Shown: positions 1 through 10,166, counted from the first letter of the stretch. The stretch: DNA of 64,000 nt from Garcia nutans (GCA_947685225.1 CANTUV010000035.1:38440001-38504000), one strand, 5' to 3'. Notes: a model not told the origin generated them from the letters alone. Numbers and translations are program-made.

Positions 1-1387
1 ATGTTGTTTATATGATGATATAATTAACATATACATTGGTCAAATGAAGAGTCAAGGTGATGGTTAAGTGGAAGAAGATATTTTTGGTTGTTAATGAAAT
101 TACTATAAAGGGCTTATATGAGACAAAGAGTTAGTTATATGGTTAAGGGTGTTTTGGTAATTTTCCTTGTAAGATGCATGGTGGAGATTAAAAGAAGAAA
201 AGGTGTTTGACTTGTGCATTTTCTTCTTTCTTTCTTGAAGTGGCCGGATTCTCCATAGACAAAGAGAGAAAGAGAGGTGATCTTGAGGTTTGAAGCATTT
301 TGAAGAAGGAAGCAAGGGTTTTGGTTAAAGATTTGTGGATTTCTTCATTTGAGGTAAGATCTTTTCTTTAATTTCTTCAATTCTTTTGAAGTGGTGTGAG
401 AAAGGAATTAGGGTTTGTTGGTTTGATGATGAGAAGTTGAGTTGGTGAAGGTGTTGGAAGTGATTGTGTTGAGTAAGAGTTGTGTTTAGTGAAATTGTTT
501 CTGTTTTACAATTAGTAAAGGCTGTGATTTGTATGATTTTTAATTAATTATAGAAAAATGTTCTTGAAGTGAATTTTTGATATGTTGTGCCTCTATGAGT
601 GTAGAATGACTGAAAAATATGTTGATTCGATTTTGGAATGGTTATGAGTTTAGAAAGATTATTTTTATTAGACCTGTTCCAGCAGGTATCTTAACTGAGA
701 CAGCTATACTTCGGGATTTTTAATAAAATGTAGAAAAATCATATCCAATCGAATTTTGGATATGTTGTTGCTTAGTGAGTCTAGTATTTGAGAAAAATAA
801 TTTGGAACCACGTTGATTGAATTTGATTTATGGAATTCACAAAGTTCAGAACTGCTGCCAGGATGCAGGGCAATTGGGGCAGTCTGGTTAGGTGAACTAT
901 TTGACCAAGATTTTGTGTTCAGTTTGATCTGAAATTTTAAAGGAATGATTTTTAGATACAAAACTAAATTCTGTAAAAATTTTAGAATTTTTAGTCAAGT
1001 AGATTATTTTATACAATTTTTCAAAATAAGGATAAAATGGAGTTTAAAACCAGAATGTACTATTCATATGAATCATATCAATTGTTCTTTGCCCTAATTG
1101 CATTGTTGAGATTGAACAATGTTATGTTATGCATTGTGAATGGTTATGTGTTTCATGAATAATATACATTGAAATTGAAATGATAATTCAAATAAGACAT
1201 GATATGAGGCAATGCCATTGTGATTGGCTATGATGATGATATTGAAAGAAAGAAGGCATGTTTGCCTAAATGTGATGAGAATTTGAGAATGGAAATGGTA
1301 ACTATATAATAAATGAATTGTTTGTTTAATATGTTATTCAGTTTCAGAGTTCTGGATTTGGGTGGCATGCCTAAGAAATGATAAAAG

Positions 1388-1645
1388 GTAACAGTCTTGC
1401 CGGGTTGAGGATCTCCTCATATGTGTTGAGTTGATGATCCAAGAGACTGGGTCTGTTACACTATGAGATATATGATTTGTAACAGTCTTGCCGGGTTGAG
1501 GATCTCCTCATATGTGTTGAGTTGATGATCCAAGAGACTGGGTCTGTTACACTATGAGATATATGATTTGTAACAGTCTTGCCGGGTTGAGGATCTCCTC
1601 ATATGTGTTGAGTTGATGATCCAAGAGACTGGGTCTGTTACACTA
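1388..1645 (+). repeat. 91-bp tandem repeat, three copies, in T1 5' LTR
   Basis: Units start at 1388, 1479 and 1570. Each unit begins GTAACAG and has CTGTTAC about 65 bp later, so it can fold back on itself; inside, GAGGA-TC-TCCTC is a smaller hairpin. The same block recurs at 8996-9253 and, as two diverged units, at about 12499-12677 in T2. It lies between the conserved anchors GGCATGCCTA and CCAAAGCAGTAACTCTGAA. Confidence 0.9.
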
Positions 1646-2002
1646 TCCATGGATAGAGATACATGTATATACATTGCCTACGGGCGTGATTATTGTGACT
1701 ATGAACCAAAGCAGTAACTCTGAACTCTGAATATCATATTAAATACTTGTTGGGCCCATAGGTGTCAGGGTTATATGAATGTCCTAAATAATGTTATGAG
1801 TTAATGAAATGAGATGTTGGTTATTGAGTATGATTGATTAATGTTGAATGTGGAAAGATGTTGAAATGTGGTATGCTCATATGACTATGATTTGTGAAAT
1901 GCATAATTATGTGGTTAACTTTATATTTATGATATTGATCTTATCAATAACATATGTGGCATTGCATTACATTAAAGCATACCATTAGCATGTTTTATCT
2001 TA

Positions 2003-2040
2003 CTAAGCCGTTGGCTTAGCGCGAATGTGATTCTTCGCGC
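2003..2040 (+). promoter_or_regulatory. Twin stem-loop in T1 5' LTR
   Basis: Stem 1 is CTAAGCC-GTT-GGCTTAG (7 bp). Directly behind it, GCGCGAA and TTCGCGC pair around an 8-base loop. The 3' LTR copy is at 9611-9648. The arrangement recurs at the same place in every full Tekay-type LTR here (12935-12972, 14788-14823, 43869-43905, 57031-57068, 63470-63507, and reversed at 17970-18007), always followed by CAGGTGA or its variant. It lies about 100 bp upstream of a TATA-like box. Confidence 0.8.
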
Positions 2041-2138
2041 AGGTGACAAGGAAGAACCAGAGAGTTCCTCTAGGCCGAGTCGAGCCTAGATTTTGAAGAG
2101 TGAATAGTGGGCTTTAAGATCGAAGACTGACTGCCAAA

Positions 2139-2152
2139 CATGTATAAATTTT
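2139..2152 (+). promoter_or_regulatory. TATA-like box of Tekay-type LTR (T1)
   Basis: CATGTATAAATTTT, about 410 bp before the LTR end. The same context (CTGCCA, then CATGTATA) is found in T2 near 13073, T3 near 14935, T7 near 44018 and T8 near 57168. Conserved position makes it the best candidate for the element's core promoter; the start site is not determined. Confidence 0.5.
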
Positions 2153-2563
2153 ATGTGTTGTAAAACTTGAGTTTTGATGTATATGAATTTGTAAATATTG
2201 TTACTTTCCGTTGCATAGTGAACAAAGATTTTATCTGCTGTATTTCATAATAAACCTTTACTTTATTTTGTACTAGAAGTGTAAATCCTTTTTGCAGGTT
2301 GTAGTTGAGGTTATAAGGGGGATTTATTGGAAGTGTACTGAGAATGATTTTGTTTGCATTGGTTTGTGTAAAAATGTTTTCAAAAATTAGAAAAAAACCA
2401 GTTTTGTCGACACTTGGGATTGAATTTTTAGGCAAAACTATGGCAAAATTTCTATAAAAATCGGAACAAAAATTTGACTAAGTAAAAGTGGTAGCAACAT
2501 TAGGATAGGGTGGCGCCTCTACTCAGCTTACACACGTAGGTCGGGAAGGGGTGTTACAATTTT

Positions 2564-2576
2564 TGGTATCAGAGCC
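2564..2576 (+). promoter_or_regulatory. Primer binding site, initiator tRNA-Met (T1)
   Basis: TGGTATCAGAGCC is the complement of the 3' end of plant initiator tRNA-Met, five bases after the LTR. The last PBS bases merge into an inverted repeat: CTAGGTTTGAG (2576-2586), loop ATT, CTCAACCTAG (2590-2599). Confidence 0.95.
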
Positions 2577-2606
2577 TAGGTTTGAGATTCTCAACCTAGA
2601 TCAATT

Positions 2607-2713
2607 GTAAGAAAAAGAATATTTTGATTTTTAAAGTGGGTTTTTGAGTAAAATACATGTTTTGGTATGGCAGTCTTTGATCTTTAATGAGGAATATTCT
2701 GCTGTGTTTGCAG
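2607..2713 (+). other. Possible leader intron between primer site and gag (T1)
   Basis: A donor-like GTAAGA at 2607 and an acceptor-like TTTGCAG ending at 2713 enclose 107 bp, 12 bp before the gag ATG. T8 has the same pair at the same spacing (57471-57577, also 107 bp). T6 and T7 keep the acceptor. Splicing is inference; it would leave the PBS in the mRNA and shorten the leader. Confidence 0.45.
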
Positions 2714-2725
2714 ATATAGGTAGAG

Positions 2726-5700
2726 ATGGCATCTCATTCGCGACAATCTGTTGAGGGTAGTGCCGAGAGTATTGCTCCTGCTGAGGGAGCTAGGGTTGAT
2801 AGTGTTGAGGAGGCACCTGCTTCGGTGTCGGGTAGACCAGCTGGGGAGGAGGTTCCGCCAGCCTGGTTTAGGCCTATGTTGGAAGCTATGAGACAAGCAC
2901 CTGTGCAACCACAGCCACCGCCACCACCCCCTCAGCCTTCAGTACCAGTAAGGCACTATGATAAGCTAAGGAAATATGGAGCAGAGGATTTCTTTGGTAC
3001 AGTTGATCCGGCTGTAGCAGAACAGTGGCTTGATAGAGTTCAGAGGGTATTTGTGCAGTTGCAAGCCACTTCAGAGGAGAAGTTTGACTATGCAAGATCT
3101 TTGCTACAGAAGGATGCCTACGACTGGTGGAAGACAGTGCCCCATTCTATGGATGATCCACCAACCTTGTCTTATGCGGATTTTCTGAGAGAATTTGAGT
3201 TGAAGTATACTCCTAGGGAGTATAAAGATGGGAAGAAAAGAGAGTTTCTAGATTTGAAGCAAGATCATCGGACCGTAACTGAGTATGAAGTTGAGTTTAT
3301 TCGACTGAGTCAGTATGCTGGGGGTATCATTACTGATGAGATTGATAGATGTCGGCGATTTGAGGAGGGATTGAGGCCCTCGATCATGTGCTTAGTGGCT
3401 GGATCCAGATATCAGGATTTCTCACAGCTTGTGGCAGCAGCTCGAAGTGTAGAGCGAGCTCAAGTTATTGCAGCTGCTTCAGAGGAAGAGGTTAGGGTTA
3501 GAAGGCCCCAGTTCGAGGCAGGGTCTTCTTCTGCGAAGAGGGGTAGAGGAAGTTTTGTTCCTCGGAGTAGTAGGAGCCAGAGACCAGTGGGTAGGTCAGT
3601 GCAGTTCCAGAGGCAGAGATTTAGACCTGCAGCTTCAGTAGCGAGTGCTCCTACTCCTGGAGTTCAGAGATCCACCTTACCTGTGTGTAACCAGTGTGGT
3701 GGAAGACATGGGGGCGTTTGTTGGAGGCATAGTAGATCAGGGGTATGCTTCAGGTGTGGATCACCTGACCACTTTGTGAGAGACTGTCCTGAGAGGCAGG
3801 AGCAGATGCCAGTTGATTCTGCTGCTTCTCGAGCTAGTGTGAGGGGAGGCAGAGGAGGCAGAGGTGCCAGCCGGGGAGGTAGACCAGGATTCAGTTCTAG
3901 AGGAGGTGCTACATCCAGGGAGGGTAGACCAGAGGAGGTTGGATCTTCCCAGAGGATGTATGTTATGCAGAGACAGCCAGATACATCGGCAGTCATAGCT
4001 GGTACTTTTTCTTTATTTAATACTCCAGTACTTGCTTTGATTGATCCGGGTTCCACACATTCATATATTAGTGCATCTGTTTTGCCTGTATCTGATTTGC
4101 ATGCTGAGTCCCTAGGATTTGATGTGTTGGTAACAAATCCGTTAGGGCATAGTGTGGTTGTGAGTAAGGTGCATAGAGATAGTGCAGTAGTGGTGCAGGG
4201 TGAGGAGTTCCTTGGGGATTTGATTGAGATGCCATTTAAGGAATATGACGTGATCTTAGGTATGGATTGGCTATCTCGACATGAAGCTGTGGTGGATTGT
4301 AAAAAGAAAATTGTTTCTTTGAGAACGGGTGATGGTAGAGAGGTGATAGTATCTAATGAGCAGGAACAGCTAGCCTCCTTATTTGTTTCAGCTGTTGCAG
4401 CCAGGAGGTTGATTAGAAAGGGGTGTGAAGCCTATCTTGCTCATGTGGTGGATACTAGAGTGAAGGGTTCCCCTATTGATAGCATTGCCACAGTTGCTGA
4501 GTTCCCGGATATGTTTCCAGAGGAGTTGCCAGGGTTGCCTCCTGAGAGAGAGGTGGAGTTCGGTATTGAATTGTTGCCTGGTACCACTCCTATCTCTATT
4601 ACTCCTTATAGAATGGCACCAGCAGAATTGAGGGAGTTGAAAGTGCAATTACAGGAGTTGTTGGACAAAGGATTCATTCGCCCCAGTGTTTCTCCTTGGG
4701 GAGCTCCTGTGCTATTTGTGAAGAAGAAAGATGGTACTATGAGGTTGTGTATCGATTATAGGCAATTGAACAAGGTGACTATTAAAAATAAATATCCTTT
4801 GCCTAGAATCGATGATCTCTTTGATCAGTTGAAGGGAGCGTCACTGTTCTCCAAAATTGATTTGAGATCTGGGTACCATCAGCTGAGGGTAAGAAGTGAA
4901 GATGTTCCTAAGACTGCTTTTCGGACCAGGTATGGGCATTATGAGTTTTTAGTTATGCCTTTTGGTCTAACGAATGCACCTGCAGCTTTTATGGATTTGA
5001 TGAATAGGGTGTTTAGGCCCTATTTGGATCAGTTTGTAGTGGTCTTCATTGATGATATACTGGTGTATTCGCGGAATGAAGAGGAGCATGATATGCATCT
5101 GCGGATTGTGTTGCAGATTTTGAGAGAGAATCAGTTATTTGCCAAATTGTCGAAGTGTGAGTTCTGGTTGGATCAAGTTGCTTTTCTCGGACATATTGTT
5201 TCTGCAGAAGGCATCAGAGTTGATCCGAGCAAAGTTGAAGCCATTTTAAATTGGAGTCCACCCAAGTCTGTGACAGAGATTAGAAGTTTTCTGGGTTTAG
5301 CAGGCTATTACCGACGGTTTGTGAAAGGGTTTTCTTTGATAGCTACTCCACTCACCAGATTACTTCGAAAGGGAGTGAGATTTGTGTGGACAGATCAGTG
5401 TCAGGCTAGTTTTGAGCAATTGAGAGAGTTGTTGACTCAAGCGCCTGTTCTTACTTTACCTGTTGAAGGCAAACCATATGTGATCTACAGTGATGCTTCA
5501 CATAGAGGTTTGGGGTGTGTATTGATGCAGGAAGGGAAAGTTATAGCTTATGCATCTCGACAGTTGAAACCGCATGAGCTTAACTATCCGACCCATGATT
5601 TAGAATTGGCTGCCATTGTGTTTGCATTAAAGATTTGGCGCCACTATCTGTTTGGGGAGAAATGTTTCATCTACACTGATCACAAGAGTTTGAAGTATTT

Positions 5701-7375
5701 GGGTGTCCAGAAAGAACTCAATCTTCGTCAGAGGAGATGGTTAGAATTGATTAAAGACTACGACTGCTTGATTGACTATCATCCAGGTAAAGCAAATGTT
5801 GTTGCTGATGCCTTGAGTCGGAAGTCTTTAGCTGGTTTAACTGTTTACTCGCTCTCGTTGCTTGTTGAGTTGAGAGCATTGCATGCCAGTTTTGTACCTT
5901 GTGTTGATGGTGCATTATTGGCACAGTTGCAATTAAAGCCGATTTTGTTAGATCAGATCAAAGAAGCTCAGTTGGCCGATAAGAAGATTCAGAAGATTTT
6001 TTCAGATTGCAAGAATGGGAAGACTAGAGATTTTGTTGTGAAAGATGATGGGAGTCTCTGGTTTAAGAACCGATTGTGTGTACCCGATGATGCTGATTTG
6101 AAAAGAGTCATTTTAGAAGAAGCTCATCAGTCAATGTTTGCTATGCATCCGGGTAATACGAAGATGTATCATGATTTGAGACAGCATTATTGGTGGATGG
6201 GTTTGAAGAGAGACATTGCTGAGTTTGTATCGAAATGTCTCACTTGTCAGAAGGTTAAAGCAGAGCATCAAGTTCCAACCGGGTTGCTTCAACCATTGTC
6301 AGTGCCAGAATGGAAGTGGGAAAGAGTGACAATGGATTTTGTGTCTGGTTTGCCATTGACACAAAAGAAGCATGATGCTATATGGGTGATTGTGGATAGA
6401 TTGACTAAGACAGCTCATTTCCTTCCGGTTCGAATGGATTACTCTTTGGAGAGATTGGCTGAGCTGTATATCCATGAGATTGTGAAACTGCATGGTGTTC
6501 CAACTTCTTTAGTGTCTGATAGAGATCCCAGGTTTACTTCCAGATTTTGGAAGAGTTTGCATAGTGCTTTAGGTTCTCGACTGCACTTCAGCACTGCTTT
6601 TCATCCACAGACGGATGGACAGTCAGAGAGGGTGATACAGATTATTGAGGACATGTTGAGAAGCTGTGTCATCGATTTCTCTGGAAGTTGGGATAGGTTT
6701 TTACCTCTTGTGGAGTTTGCTTACAACAACAGTCACCAATCCAGCATTGGTATGGCACCGTTTGAAGCATTGTATGGCAGACGGTGTAGGACACCTCTTT
6801 GTTGGAATGAGCTTGGAGATAATAAGTTGGTTGGTCCTGATTTGATTCAAGAAACTGAAGATAAAGTAAAGTTGATTCGAGGCAGGTTAAAAGCAGCTTC
6901 AGACCGACAGAAGTCTTATGCAGATCTAAAAAGGAGAGATATAGAGTTTGATGTTGGAGATAAGGTATTTCTGAAAGTGTCTCCTTGGAAGAAAATTTTG
7001 AGGTTCGGTCGGAAAGGAAAATTGAGTCCTCGTTTCATTGGGCCGTATGAAGTGTTAGAAAGAGTTGGGCCAGTGGCGTATCGACTTGCTTTGCCACCTG
7101 AGTTGGATCGTATTCATAATGTATTCCATGTTTCTATGTTGAGGAGATATAGGTCGGATCCATCTCATGTGTTGCCATTTGAGTCTATTGAAGTGAGCCC
7201 AGATTTGACATTTGAAGAGGAACCAGTTGCTATCTTGGCACGAGAAGTGAAAGAGTTAAGGAACAAGAGAGTGCCATTGGTGAAGATTCTTTGGAAGAAT
7301 CATGCAAAAGAAGAAGCGACTTGGGAAAGTGAGCATACCATGCGAGAGCAGTATCCGCAATTGTTTCAGCTTTGA
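2726..7375 (+). CDS. Gag-pol polyprotein of T1 (Tekay-like chromovirus)
   Basis: A 1549-residue polyprotein for particle assembly, reverse transcription and integration. Domains in order: retrotransposon gag from about residue 84; zinc knuckle C341-x2-C-x4-H-x4-C354; aspartic protease with DPGS at D440; reverse transcriptase with FIDD at 774-777; RNase H with YSDAS (D923), YTDH and ADAL motifs; integrase with an HHCC zinc finger from H1134, then D1204, D1265 and E1301, the last two separated by the canonical 35 residues; a GPY/F-type module; and a chromodomain-like tail from about 1498. The ATG is the first in frame after the acceptor-like TTTGCAG, and its start resembles those of T6-T8. No stop or frameshift is visible and every catalytic residue I looked for is present. 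Length is normal for the clade. Gag and Pol are in one frame, as is usual here. Confidence 0.95.
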   Translation: MASHSRQSVEGSAESIAPAEGARVDSVEEAPASVSGRPAGEEVPPAWFRPMLEAMRQAPVQPQPPPPPPQPSVPVRHYDKLRKYGAEDFFGTVDPAVAEQWLDRVQRVFVQLQATSEEKFDYARSLLQKDAYDWWKTVPHSMDDPPTLSYADFLREFELKYTPREYKDGKKREFLDLKQDHRTVTEYEVEFIRLSQYAGGIITDEIDRCRRFEEGLRPSIMCLVAGSRYQDFSQLVAAARSVERAQVIAAASEEEVRVRRPQFEAGSSSAKRGRGSFVPRSSRSQRPVGRSVQFQRQRFRPAASVASAPTPGVQRSTLPVCNQCGGRHGGVCWRHSRSGVCFRCGSPDHFVRDCPERQEQMPVDSAASRASVRGGRGGRGASRGGRPGFSSRGGATSREGRPEEVGSSQRMYVMQRQPDTSAVIAGTFSLFNTPVLALIDPGSTHSYISASVLPVSDLHAESLGFDVLVTNPLGHSVVVSKVHRDSAVVVQGEEFLGDLIEMPFKEYDVILGMDWLSRHEAVVDCKKKIVSLRTGDGREVIVSNEQEQLASLFVSAVAARRLIRKGCEAYLAHVVDTRVKGSPIDSIATVAEFPDMFPEELPGLPPEREVEFGIELLPGTTPISITPYRMAPAELRELKVQLQELLDKGFIRPSVSPWGAPVLFVKKKDGTMRLCIDYRQLNKVTIKNKYPLPRIDDLFDQLKGASLFSKIDLRSGYHQLRVRSEDVPKTAFRTRYGHYEFLVMPFGLTNAPAAFMDLMNRVFRPYLDQFVVVFIDDILVYSRNEEEHDMHLRIVLQILRENQLFAKLSKCEFWLDQVAFLGHIVSAEGIRVDPSKVEAILNWSPPKSVTEIRSFLGLAGYYRRFVKGFSLIATPLTRLLRKGVRFVWTDQCQASFEQLRELLTQAPVLTLPVEGKPYVIYSDASHRGLGCVLMQEGKVIAYASRQLKPHELNYPTHDLELAAIVFALKIWRHYLFGEKCFIYTDHKSLKYLGVQKELNLRQRRWLELIKDYDCLIDYHPGKANVVADALSRKSLAGLTVYSLSLLVELRALHASFVPCVDGALLAQLQLKPILLDQIKEAQLADKKIQKIFSDCKNGKTRDFVVKDDGSLWFKNRLCVPDDADLKRVILEEAHQSMFAMHPGNTKMYHDLRQHYWWMGLKRDIAEFVSKCLTCQKVKAEHQVPTGLLQPLSVPEWKWERVTMDFVSGLPLTQKKHDAIWVIVDRLTKTAHFLPVRMDYSLERLAELYIHEIVKLHGVPTSLVSDRDPRFTSRFWKSLHSALGSRLHFSTAFHPQTDGQSERVIQIIEDMLRSCVIDFSGSWDRFLPLVEFAYNNSHQSSIGMAPFEALYGRRCRTPLCWNELGDNKLVGPDLIQETEDKVKLIRGRLKAASDRQKSYADLKRRDIEFDVGDKVFLKVSPWKKILRFGRKGKLSPRFIGPYEVLERVGPVAYRLALPPELDRIHNVFHVSMLRRYRSDPSHVLPFESIEVSPDLTFEEEPVAILAREVKELRNKRVPLVKILWKNHAKEEATWESEHTMREQYPQLFQL

Positions 7376-7383
7376 TATCAGGT

Positions 7384-7422
7384 AATTTCGAGGACGAAAT
7401 TTTCTTTTTAGAGGGGGAGAAT
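7384..7422 (+). promoter_or_regulatory. Pre-PPT hairpin and polypurine tract (T1)
   Basis: AATTTCG (7384-7390), loop AGGA, CGAAATT (7395-7401) form a perfect 7-bp hairpin 8 bp after the stop codon. The polypurine tract AGAGGGGGAGAA follows and ends at the 3' LTR, where it should prime plus-strand synthesis. The same arrangement is present in T2 (10781-10818) and T8 (61555-61592). Confidence 0.85.
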
Positions 7423-10166
7423 TGTAATATCCTCATTTATGCCCTAGAAGTTTTGAGTATGTTGTTGTTATTGTGGTTGTTGATATATATATTGGGAAGT
7501 GAATGTTTGTGCATATATGTGTTAAATTGTAAGAGAAAAGAAATGGGAAGAGAATGTATATGTATATGTGTTTTGGAGAAGAAATTTAGGGTTTAGAGAC
7601 AAATGTATATGTTGTTTATATGATGATATAATTAACATATACATTGGTCAAATGAAGAGTCAAGGTGATGGTTAAGTGGAAGAAGATATTTTTGGTTGTT
7701 AATGAAATTACTATAAAGGGCTTATATGAGACAAAGAGTTAGTTATATGGTTAAGGGTGTTTTGGTAATTTTCCTTGTAAGATGCATGGTGGAGATTAAA
7801 AGAAGAAAAGGTGTTTGACTTGTGCATTTTCTTCTTTCTTTCTTGAAGTGGCCGGATTCTCCATAGACAAAGAGAGAAAGAGAGGTGATCTTGAGGTTTG
7901 AAGCATTTTGAAGAAGGAAGCAAGGGTTTTGGTTAAAGATTTGTGGATTTCTTCATTTGAGGTAAGATCTTTTCTTTAATTTCTTCAATTCTTTTGAAGT
8001 GGTGTGAGAAAGGAATTAGGGTTTGTTGGTTTGATGATGAGAAGTTGAGTTGGTGAAGGTGTTGGAAGTGATTGTGTTGAGTAAGAGTTGTGTTTAGTGA
8101 AATTGTTTCTGTTTTACAATTAGTAAAGGCTGTGATTTGTATGATTTTTAATTAATTATAGAAAAATGTTCTTGAAGTGAATTTTTGATATGTTGTGCCT
8201 CTATGAGTGTAGAATGACTGAAAAATATGTTGATTCGATTTTGGAATGGTTATGAGTTTAGAAAGATTATTTTTATTAGACCTGTTCCAGCAGGTATCTT
8301 AACTGAGACAGCTATACTTCGGGATTTTTAATAAAATGTAGAAAAATCATATCCAATCGAATTTTGGATATGTTGTTGCTTAGTGAGTCTAGTATTTGAG
8401 AAAAATAATTTGGAACCACGTTGATTGAATTTGATTTATGGAATTCACAAAGTTCAGAACTGCTGCCAGGATGCAGGGCAATTGGGGCAGTCTGGTTAGG
8501 TGAACTATTTGACCAAGATTTTGTGTTCAGTTTGATCTGAAATTTTAAAGGAATGATTTTTAGATACAAAACTAAATTCTGTAAAAATTTTAGAATTTTT
8601 AGTCAAGTAGATTATTTTATACAATTTTTCAAAATAAGGATAAAATGGAGTTTAAAACCAGAATGTACTATTCATATGAATCATATCAATTGTTCTTTGC
8701 CCTAATTGCATTGTTGAGATTGAACAATGTTATGTTATGCATTGTGAATGGTTATGTGTTTCATGAATAATATACATTGAAATTGAAATGATAATTCAAA
8801 TAAGACATGATATGAGGCAATGCCATTGTGATTGGCTATGATGATGATATTGAAAGAAAGAAGGCATGTTTGCCTAAATGTGATGAGAATTTGAGAATGG
8901 AAATGGTAACTATATAATAAATGAATTGTTTGTTTAATATGTTATTCAGTTTCAGAGTTCTGGATTTGGGTGGCATGCCTAAGAAATGATAAAAGGTAAC
9001 AGTCTTGCCGGGTTGAGGATCTCCTCATATGTGTTGAGTTGATGATCCAAGAGACTGGGTCTGTTACACTATGAGATATATGATTTGTAACAGTCTTGCC
9101 GGGTTGAGGATCTCCTCATATGTGTTGAGTTGATGATCCAAGAGACTGGGTCTGTTACACTATGAGATATATGATTTGTAACAGTCTTGCCGGGTTGAGG
9201 ATCTCCTCATATGTGTTGAGTTGATGATCCAAGAGACTGGGTCTGTTACACTATCCATGGATAGAGATACATGTATATACATTGCCTACGGGCGTGATTA
9301 TTGTGACTATGAACCAAAGCAGTAACTCTGAACTCTGAATATCATATTAAATACTTGTTGGGCCCATAGGTGTCAGGGTTATATGAATGTCCTAAATAAT
9401 GTTATGAGTTAATGAAATGAGATGTTGGTTATTGAGTATGATTGATTAATGTTGAATGTGGAAAGATGTTGAAATGTGGTATGCTCATATGACTATGATT
9501 TGTGAAATGCATAATTATGTGGTTAACTTTATATTTATGATATTGATCTTATCAATAACATATGTGGCATTGCATTACATTAAAGCATACCATTAGCATG
9601 TTTTATCTTACTAAGCCGTTGGCTTAGCGCGAATGTGATTCTTCGCGCAGGTGACAAGGAAGAACCAGAGAGTTCCTCTAGGCCGAGTCGAGCCTAGATT
9701 TTGAAGAGTGAATAGTGGGCTTTAAGATCGAAGACTGACTGCCAAACATGTATAAATTTTATGTGTTGTAAAACTTGAGTTTTGATGTATATGAATTTGT
9801 AAATATTGTTACTTTCCGTTGCATAGTGAACAAAGATTTTATCTGCTGTATTTCATAATAAACCTTTACTTTATTTTGTACTAGAAGTGTAAATCCTTTT
9901 TGCAGGTTGTAGTTGAGGTTATAAGGGGGATTTATTGGAAGTGTACTGAGAATGATTTTGTTTGCATTGGTTTGTGTAAAAATGTTTTCAAAAATTAGAA
10001 AAAAACCAGTTTTGTCGACACTTGGGATTGAATTTTTAGGCAAAACTATGGCAAAATTTCTATAAAAATCGGAACAAAAATTTGACTAAGTAAAAGTGGT
10101 AGCAACATTAGGATAGGGTGGCGCCTCTACTCAGCTTACACACGTAGGTCGGGAAGGGGTGTTACA
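7423..10166 (+). repeat. T1 3' LTR
   Basis: 2744 bp from TGTAATATCC to GTTACA, preceded by the polypurine tract. It repeats all features of the 5' LTR: the 91-bp triple repeat at 8996-9253, the twin stem-loop at 9611-9648 and the TATA-like box near 9749. The small open frames here are LTR sequence, not genes. Confidence 0.95.

Larger units (their letters stand above)
1..2558 (+). repeat. T1 5' LTR (first 186 bp outside window)
   Basis: It matches 7609-10166 base for base as far as I could compare and ends GTTACA at 2558, followed by the primer site. By comparison with the 3' copy the full LTR is 2744 bp, beginning TGTAATATCC. It holds a 91-bp triple tandem repeat (1388-1645), a twin stem-loop (2003-2040), a TATA-like box near 2141 and AATAAA-type signals downstream. 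No credible protein is encoded; small ORFs occur in both copies only because the LTRs are identical. Confidence 0.95.
1..10166 (+). mobile_element. T1: Tekay/Del-like LTR retrotransposon, apparently intact
   Basis: Order is 5' LTR (cut by the window edge), initiator tRNA-Met primer site, one uninterrupted gag-pol ORF, hairpin plus polypurine tract, 3' LTR. The two LTRs align at a constant offset of 7608 bp and I saw no difference between them by eye, so the insertion is very recent. The 3' flank is integrase sequence of another element (T2), so T1 landed inside T2. The 5 bp after the 3' LTR are GGCAG; the left flank needed to confirm the target duplication is outside the window. Coding capacity looks complete for an autonomous element. 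Confidence 0.95.

Noticed and set aside
2684..2908. Minus-strand frames overlapping T1 gag-pol (also near 3664, 4388, 6299)
   Set aside because: Shadows of the strongly coding plus-strand frame; no independent signal.
7372..7596. Open frame of 74 codons after T1 gag-pol
   Set aside because: It overlaps the stop, the polypurine tract and the LTR start, and has no domain; it is read-through of non-coding signals.
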